Assembly (NCBI GenBank): GCA_918244965.1
Contig: CAKJYC010000006.1
Span: 1-64,000 of the forward strand
From: Clostridiales bacterium
GTDB lineage: Bacteria > Bacillota > Clostridia > Christensenellales > CAG-138
Direction: 5' to 3'
Length of the DNA: 64,000 bases
The notes under the pieces were generated by a model, which did no database searches, was not told the DNA's origin, and worked only from the letters and a program-made list of their open reading frames with translations. Positions 57,613 through 64,000 of this stretch are shown here, piece after piece. The translations under genes were made by a program, and so were the position numbers. The stretch's first letter is position 1, and each line of letters begins with the position of its first letter.

Positions 57613-57842
57613 CGCGAGAATTAAAGGTATAATACAAATCACCTTCCTTATGAGCATAGTTTACTATTATTTATAAGTTTGTCAATGAGGATAATTTGTG
57701 TACATCAACGGCATCAAATCATTTGATAATCCCTGCAGAAGATGCATCAGCATTTATCCGCTTTTTATTATTCAATTTCACAGTTAGCTTTGAAAATGTA
57801 CTCTGTGAATTCGGCACATTAACTCTCCAGTGTTCTACTGAT

Positions 57843-58814
57843 CTATGCTTCAATGACATCTTTTGCAGATGCCTCATAGTATTGTTTCGTTAATTCTGAC
57901 ACAAGGAATTCGTCGTTCAGCAATTTAAGAAAAGCAATTTTAGATTTCTTTGTATCTAAACGTATCGTTTGACCATCATCGCTATACTTGAATTTGTCAT
58001 GTAGTGCTATATTGTTCTTTGAAAAATCAATGATAGTATTCCTTGGAATTCCCAGTTTGAAAACCGGAGAGCTCTTTGTAACTTTTGAGAGCTTTCTACA
58101 AAAAGATACATCATCCAATAAATCGTATAACACTTCTGTGTCCTCAATTAGTCCTTTTTTCTCTATCTCCTTAATTGATTCCGCTGCAGCTCCTGCGATT
58201 AACTGCGTAAAACCAAAACTGCGTTCTAGAGCTTTAAGATCAATAATAAATATATTGTTGCCAAGCCGTATCATTTGAAAATCTGCATTTACTCGCAGAA
58301 TATCCCCGCCGTCAATCTTTACAAATCGTTCAGCATCTTTCTTTATACCCAGCAGGAAACTATCCCTCTTAATCAATGCCACAGGGTAATGCTTTTTATA
58401 TAATAATACGCCTTTGTCCATTGACCCGATGTACACCAAGAAGCCAAACAGATTTGTTAAGCTATCTGTTTTGAAGTTAAACTTTTCAATTGAATTGATT
58501 TGGTTAATATCAAATTGCGCAAACAATTCCATTTCATCCGGTAGCTCTTTATAATCATATAAGTATAACGTATTGACCTGTTCATCTGCAGTAGAAAGAG
58601 GACGAATTTCAAGATAATCGTTAGTTATGATTGTTTGAATAAGGGCTTTTTCGTATAAATCCTCCAATTCAGAAGCAGTCAATTGACTGTCTAAATCTGC
58701 GAGTTTCAGATAGTATTGTCCCTCCTCTTTCATAACAAGCAGAAGTTCAAGAACAGGATTATCTGAAATTATTGCTAATAATTCCTCTTTGATTGTTTCA
58801 ATATCTTTATTCAT
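57843..58814 (-). CDS. kwaB: Kiwa anti-phage protein KwaB (DUF4868)
   Basis: RPLSTADEQVNTLYLYDYKELPDEMELFAQFD...GFLVYIGSMDKGVLLYKKHYPVALIKRD...; preceded by KwaA-like gene. Confidence 0.8.
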   Translation of the reverse strand: MNKDIETIKEELLAIISDNPVLELLLVMKEEGQYYLKLADLDSQLTASELEDLYEKALIQTIITNDYLEIRPLSTADEQVNTLYLYDYKELPDEMELFAQFDINQINSIEKFNFKTDSLTNLFGFLVYIGSMDKGVLLYKKHYPVALIKRDSFLLGIKKDAERFVKIDGGDILRVNADFQMIRLGNNIFIIDLKALERSFGFTQLIAGAAAESIKEIEKKGLIEDTEVLYDLLDDVSFCRKLSKVTKSSPVFKLGIPRNTIIDFSKNNIALHDKFKYSDDGQTIRLDTKKSKIAFLKLLNDEFLVSELTKQYYEASAKDVIEA

Positions 58815-59418
58815 GTGTTTGCTCCTTTCCTGCTTTTTTTGCCATCCAAACATGTTGATCAAGAGAACGCCATGCAATCGAATCTCCCGCATATAATCTG
58901 TCCCTTGTTATCAGGATGATCTCTCTAAGCTCAGGGTGGTTTGAAATAGTCACTCTATATAACCGATATCCCATAAGAGCCAGAGTGGGATTTCCATAAT
59001 ATAAATCCATTTTTACAAATATGCAGCCAATAACTATCAACAGTATTGCTAAAACAATAACAAAGCGTACTTCTGATAAGCTAAAGCTAATCAATGGAAT
59101 AATGTAAGTAGTTAGAAAGGTTAGATATTCGTAGTTTTGGTTTTCTACGCTTTCAATTTTATAGGAGGCATGAACTGCTCCTCTCCATTCGTAATCTAGT
59201 CTTTTACACATCAATAATCCAATAACTGATAGCAAAAGAGAGACAACAGCCAACCAATTTCTTTTGATAAGCTCTTTGAATCCAATGAATGTTGCTTCTT
59301 TACTAAAAGAAATAGGAATATCAATAGTTATAAAGAAAATCAAAAGGAATAATAGCCATAAGGAAATAAAATAAAACCGTAGTTTATACATTGTATTCCC
59401 TTTTCTTGAGTGCCCCAT
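58807..59418 (-). CDS. kwaA: Kiwa anti-phage membrane protein KwaA
   Basis: ~4 TM protein ending GYRLYRVTISNHPELREIILITRDRLYAGDSI; overlaps kwaB start. Confidence 0.8.
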   Translation of the reverse strand: MGHSRKGNTMYKLRFYFISLWLLFLLIFFITIDIPISFSKEATFIGFKELIKRNWLAVVSLLLSVIGLLMCKRLDYEWRGAVHASYKIESVENQNYEYLTFLTTYIIPLISFSLSEVRFVIVLAILLIVIGCIFVKMDLYYGNPTLALMGYRLYRVTISNHPELREIILITRDRLYAGDSIAWRSLDQHVWMAKKAGKEQTHE

Positions 59419-59813
59419 AAAAACCTCCTTGTTGTCGATTAGTTACATATAATATAAACACCATACAGCTGAGGATTATCCTCTGAGAAAATAATATATT
59501 ATTATAAAAAGATTTACAATGGATATAAAGTGTCTTTGAAGTGTTAATAACAATGAAAAGCAATGGGGAATTGATTTATGAACAATAAACACAACAAGTT
59601 AATTGATTATGGCTTTTAAATGGAGGTGGGATTTTGAACAATACTGGATAATTATCAAATATGCTTTATATGCTGAGAAGTTTCTCGAGAGTAATGGATG
59701 GTCCATTACTTATCTGCAAGGAGCCATTGACTATTTCGTTTTTTTGCAGAGGATTCTTTACTGTCGTTTTTTCTATTTTGATGATTTTTAAGATGTATTG
59801 TTGGAGGTGTAGT

Positions 59814-62800
59814 ATGTTTGCAGAAGAAACATTTGTAAAAGATTTTATATGGGGTATGAGCGTTCTTTCTGCATATTTTTCTTATAATAACAAGGAAAAT
59901 CTTCAGGACGTTAATATATTCGCTGAGTCTTTTGTTCGTGATTTGATGAACATTCTATTCGATAAAAAACTATGCCGTGCAGTTGATCCTCGCAACGCAG
60001 GATATGATTTGATTGATATTGAATCAAAAATTGTTGTTCAAGTAACAAGTAATTGTAGACCTGAAAAAATCAACGAGACGTTAGGCCGCCTTGACAGATC
60101 CGTTGACAAACGAGCTCGGCTTCTTGATGAAAAACTGAAAAAAATAAATGAAGTTAATAAAGAACTGAAAGAACTAGAAGATAAACAGAAAAACATTCGT
60201 ATGAGGGGGGAAGTCTGGAAGGATTCAGTTGACAGATCACAAAATGAGGCGAATGCCAAGAGGGAAACCATTGTAAGAATACAAGAAGAGATCGAGAATT
60301 TAGCTCCAGATATTAGAGGCTTCACAGTTCTTTTTCTCTTTTTAAAAAAAGATGCAGATCCTGTAAAAAATGATAAGGGTCGCGGTTATAATAATTCACG
60401 TTACATTAATTTTTCGCAGTCAAATAGTATCTATTATATTGATGATTTGGTTAGACTTGTCAGCAATCTGTCCTTAAATGAGGATTGTACGAAGATTGAT
60501 TCATTAATCAAATTTATGAATAAGCAAAAGACTATCTTTTGCCATCATAATAGATTATTCGAAGATAAAGTGGGTACAGTTATACGAGAATATGCAAATC
60601 ATTTCGTTGCGCCACTGTTTCTGCATCAGTATGAAAAGAACACGGAAGTGACATTACAAAACACCTATATTGAGCCTAAGTTTAATATTGTTAAAGGATC
60701 TAAACCGGATTCTGACTCTATCGTTTCGCTGTTGGATAACTTTGTTTATGACAATAGAAAAGTAAGGTTGCTCTTTATCGACGGAGATGCAGCTATAGGA
60801 AAAACATCATTAATGTCTTGGCTCTGTTATCACTATCAACAAGAAGATGCTGCTGGTAAATCTGTCTTTTTAAACAGAAGATTGGTAATCATCAGATTAC
60901 GGGATATAACAATTAAAGGAGTAGACTCATTAGAAAACTGTAAATGCATTTTTGATTATCTTAATATTGAACCGGAGGAGTTTGAAGCTCGATATTCTTC
61001 CAGTATTATTGTGTTAGAAGGTGCTGATGAGTTGAGTTCATTTGGTTTTGATGATGGAATAACCATAGAACAATTCATTTCTGCTGCAGAAAAAGTTTTT
61101 TCAAATCACAAACTTGTTATAACCAGCAGACCGCATTTCATAAATACCGAGCGCTTCTGTTCTGCTTCTTCTCCGTTCGAATTTGAGCATGTTTGCATCA
61201 GTCATTTTTCATCTAAAGATCGTGAGGAGTGGATAAGAAGGTATAAGCGTCATGGAGGTGCAATAACACAAAGCACTGAAGAATACATAAAGAGCATTAC
61301 TGATAATGATGCTGATGGAGTTGCAGATACGCCATTGGCATTGTATTTGTTATCTGCTTGTAAAGTAAGTGAAAAATTAAAAGACAACAAATGGTCCTTA
61401 TACTACGAAATCTTTCATAACGCAATCAAAAATACTACATATAATAATACGTTCCAGGGGGGTGAACATACTGCTTTTAGAAACCAAGATGTTGCCGAAA
61501 AAGTCTACGAGACTGTTGGCGCTATAGCTTTTTCTATGTATAAGCACTCGTATAAAGAGCAATACTTTGTAGATTCAAAGGAACTTAACTCTATTGCAAA
61601 TGAAATCAGCACAGAGAAGATCAGTGCTGAGATTTTAAAAAAGACCTGTGTGTTGTATGCATATTGGAAGGAAAGTGAATCTAGGGGCATTCTTGAGTTT
61701 TACCACAACAATATTAGAGACTATTTTTTGTGTGAGTACATTTACAAGGTTTTTTCAGCAATAGATTTTTCTGATGATAAAGATAACATTGCTGAACAAC
61801 TTATTACAACCGGATGTAAGGTGTTTCAACACGAGGTGTTTGCCAAAAAAACGTGGGCACAGACTTTTATGTTTTTTTATTATCGGATAAAAGCAGAAAA
61901 AGAAAACCCTCATAGTGGAAGTTTAGCCGAAATAAAAGTTGCAGATTATTTTCCGCACATCATTTTTAAACTATTCCAAGGGAATCAATTGTGGCGGTAT
62001 GAGTATTCTACTACTTCCTATAATACAATAAAGGCAACTGCACTTAATTTTGCTTTATTTATTAAGGTATGGGCGATTGCCCTTTCATCGGATGACAAGG
62101 TGATATCTTTTACTGATTCTGACCACGGATCTTTTTGGCGTGAAAAGGGCGTATTCACCGACTGGGTTGATTTGTATACAGATTCGATAGAGATAGCGAA
62201 CAATATTCACGTTTCATTAGGAAGCAACACAAGTTTCAGCAAAATGCAATTTAACAATTTATCTATGGATACAGCATGCTTTGAGAGAGTTAACATGGAT
62301 AATTCCGCCTTTTTTAATGTGGATTTGAGTCACGCATCTTTTGGGTATTCTAAATTGAAAAAAGTTGATTTTTCACAGTCCTCGCTATGTGGTAGTCGTG
62401 ATAATCCAAAATCTGCACATTTTTGTCATGCAGAGTTAGTCGACGTATCATTTATAAAGGCAAAACTGAGCGGTGTTGACTTTTCAGAAGCAACTCTGGA
62501 GAGTGTCGATTTTTCAGGAGCAGACATCAAAAATACATCTTTTATTCATGCGTCAATAAGTAATGTGACTTGGCCGAATAGTAAAAATGCGCTTAGTTCA
62601 ACAGAGTTTAAACATACAAAGGTGTCTAAAACAAAAATAAAAAAGATGGATTTAACTCAAACACAGTTAAACGAAGCAGAGTTTACTAATTGCATTTTTG
62701 AGGATGTTCTTTTTCCAGATTTAGTATGTGTCACGTTTAAAAATTGCAATTTGAAAAATTGTAGTTTCAAAGACACAACTAATTGTTGCTTCAAGGGCTC

Positions 62801-63041
62801 AACACTAACGGGTGATTTGAATTGGAGCTCCCACACATTAAAAAATGTAGAGTTCACAAATTCAAGTATTGAAAGTATTGTATTTAAGTTTTCTCGCTTG
62901 GAACAGGTCGTTTTTAATAGATGTTCAGTAAACGAAATACAACTCTATAATGCAAACCTATGCGCTAATTCATTCATGAGTATTAGAGCAACAAGAGCAA
63001 AACTCATGCAACCAAATACGGTACACATAAGTGAAGTGTGA
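59814..63041 (+). CDS. SMEK-domain + NACHT/STAND NTPase + pentapeptide-repeat protein
   Basis: N-term NIFAESFVRDLMNILFDKKLCRAVDPRNAGYDLIDIESKIVVQVTS (SMEK-like); LLFIDGDAAIGKTSLMSWL and IIVLEGADELSSF; C-term NVDLSHASFGYSKLKKVDFSQSSL...VDFSGADIKNTSF. ATG 59814 with GGAGGTG RBS. Confidence 0.8.
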   Translation: MFAEETFVKDFIWGMSVLSAYFSYNNKENLQDVNIFAESFVRDLMNILFDKKLCRAVDPRNAGYDLIDIESKIVVQVTSNCRPEKINETLGRLDRSVDKRARLLDEKLKKINEVNKELKELEDKQKNIRMRGEVWKDSVDRSQNEANAKRETIVRIQEEIENLAPDIRGFTVLFLFLKKDADPVKNDKGRGYNNSRYINFSQSNSIYYIDDLVRLVSNLSLNEDCTKIDSLIKFMNKQKTIFCHHNRLFEDKVGTVIREYANHFVAPLFLHQYEKNTEVTLQNTYIEPKFNIVKGSKPDSDSIVSLLDNFVYDNRKVRLLFIDGDAAIGKTSLMSWLCYHYQQEDAAGKSVFLNRRLVIIRLRDITIKGVDSLENCKCIFDYLNIEPEEFEARYSSSIIVLEGADELSSFGFDDGITIEQFISAAEKVFSNHKLVITSRPHFINTERFCSASSPFEFEHVCISHFSSKDREEWIRRYKRHGGAITQSTEEYIKSITDNDADGVADTPLALYLLSACKVSEKLKDNKWSLYYEIFHNAIKNTTYNNTFQGGEHTAFRNQDVAEKVYETVGAIAFSMYKHSYKEQYFVDSKELNSIANEISTEKISAEILKKTCVLYAYWKESESRGILEFYHNNIRDYFLCEYIYKVFSAIDFSDDKDNIAEQLITTGCKVFQHEVFAKKTWAQTFMFFYYRIKAEKENPHSGSLAEIKVADYFPHIIFKLFQGNQLWRYEYSTTSYNTIKATALNFALFIKVWAIALSSDDKVISFTDSDHGSFWREKGVFTDWVDLYTDSIEIANNIHVSLGSNTSFSKMQFNNLSMDTACFERVNMDNSAFFNVDLSHASFGYSKLKKVDFSQSSLCGSRDNPKSAHFCHAELVDVSFIKAKLSGVDFSEATLESVDFSGADIKNTSFIHASISNVTWPNSKNALSSTEFKHTKVSKTKIKKMDLTQTQLNEAEFTNCIFEDVLFPDLVCVTFKNCNLKNCSFKDTTNCCFKGSTLTGDLNWSSHTLKNVEFTNSSIESIVFKFSRLEQVVFNRCSVNEIQLYNANLCANSFMSIRATRAKLMQPNTVHISEV

Positions 63042-63295
63042 TATTGGGTAAAGGCAATGTAATTATGATAATAATGTTGATAAAAACAATTTGTCAAATC
63101 AATAATAGCGAATAGGAACTTTCAGTGCATTGATGGTTAAAGGGCTTATGATCCTTTAGATGACCTGAAAACAGATTTGGTCAATGGCAGATATGGGCTT
63201 CATCCGAAATACTAATACAATAATAGGCAGAAATGAAGCAATTTAGCGCAAAATTCACCCCCAAGCGATATGCTTGAGGGTGATTCTTAATTTGA

Positions 63296-64000
63296 TTATT
63301 GCAGAACACCGGTGACAACGAACTTCTTCGGTGCGTGACCGGTGTAGTAGAAGGGATAGCAGGTTGTAAGCATCAGATGCCTTCCTTCAATGGTAGGGAT
63401 ACGGAGATCCTCGTTGCTTTCGAGAATCTCTATTGATTCGATCACATAGGTATATAAGGTTCCATTCGGCATTGTGACCGTGATAGTATCTCCATAAGTC
63501 ACATCCTTCAGGATCTGCAGATGGTTCCGATTGCGGTGCCCATATACTACACAGACGCCGTCTTCACCGGGCGAAGCAGACGTGTTCAGCCATCCGGGGT
63601 TCTTTTCGAGCGTTGCCTCATCAACGGACGGGGCTATCGTTATGTTCTTTCCGTGAATCGTCAGAACAAAAGCTGCACCGTGTGGGACAGAAACTTGCGG
63701 TACAGAGGTTGGTGTTGACGATGAATGCGGTGCAGGGGATTCAGTTACAGGTTCGTCGATCACAGGGAATTCGGGCCAATCCCCGGATTCGGGAGTTGCA
63801 GATGGTTCAGGCGCAACTATACTGCTCGGCGTCGGGATTACAATCTCAATGATTTCAGTTTCGATCGTCGGTTCCGGTGTTGCGGTTGGCGCTGCGGTTT
63901 CGATTGCCTGTTCTGCAAGCAGCGAGATCTTGTCACCGAGCAGGAACGGCAATATCAGAATTGCGATTGCAAGGATCGCAAGGATAATGATGGGTTTCTT
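63296..64000 (-). CDS. Sortase (class D-like), 5' end beyond window
   Basis: VVYGHRNRNHL...GRHLMLTTCYPFYYTGHAPKKFVV; N-terminal TM ...KKPIIILAILAIAILILPFLLGD runs off the edge. Confidence 0.85.
   Translation of the reverse strand, partial: KKPIIILAILAIAILILPFLLGDKISLLAEQAIETAAPTATPEPTIETEIIEIVIPTPSSIVAPEPSATPESGDWPEFPVIDEPVTESPAPHSSSTPTSVPQVSVPHGAAFVLTIHGKNITIAPSVDEATLEKNPGWLNTSASPGEDGVCVVYGHRNRNHLQILKDVTYGDTITVTMPNGTLYTYVIESIEILESNEDLRIPTIEGRHLMLTTCYPFYYTGHAPKKFVVTGVLQ

Noticed and set aside
62200-63010. Repetitive C-terminus of the SMEK-NACHT protein considered as DNA repeats
   Set aside because: It is protein-level pentapeptide repetition, not nucleotide repeats.

Overview
Mosaic Firmicutes-type (Clostridia-like) chromosomal window. 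(A) ~0-20.8 kb is GC-rich host sequence: a scarred tyrosine integrase; an OpuC-like compatible-solute ABC operon with Fe-S flavin/nitroreductase genes and a divergent HxlR regulator; a MetRS C-terminal remnant; beta-helix lipoproteins; an acyl-CoA ligase/acyltransferase pair; pyruvate kinase; and a tyrosine-phosphatase lipoprotein. (B) At ~20.8 kb the sequence breaks inside a tRNA-Arg(CCU) 3' fragment and becomes AT-rich, opening a defence island. The island holds an unassigned kinase-like/P-loop + DUF2971 + MBL-fold operon, a sigma/anti-sigma pair, an AlbA_2 regulator-like gene, a complete type II CBASS (CD-NTase, E1/E2 Cap2, JAB Cap3, 2TM effector), an FRG-domain gene, Gabija (GajA/GajB), an orphan gene and a HExxH peptidase pair. 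(C) ~44.8-47.9 kb is a Tn916-like recombination/regulation module (int, xis, sigma-like, HTH, divergent XRE, KTR protein). (D) ~47.8-57.7 kb holds paralogous lipoprotein/small secreted protein modules around an ABC transporter, with a sigma/DUF4367-like pair. Two of the small-secreted-protein genes share a ~75-nt leader with conserved pseudoknot-like pairing. (E) ~57.8-63 kb carries Kiwa (KwaA/KwaB) and a SMEK-NACHT-pentapeptide protein, then a sortase cut by the window edge. Best candidates for undescribed biology: the three-gene operon at 21.3-27.9 kb, the paired leader RNAs, and the sigma-linked secreted-protein modules. All family names come from motif recognition by eye; no searches were run.
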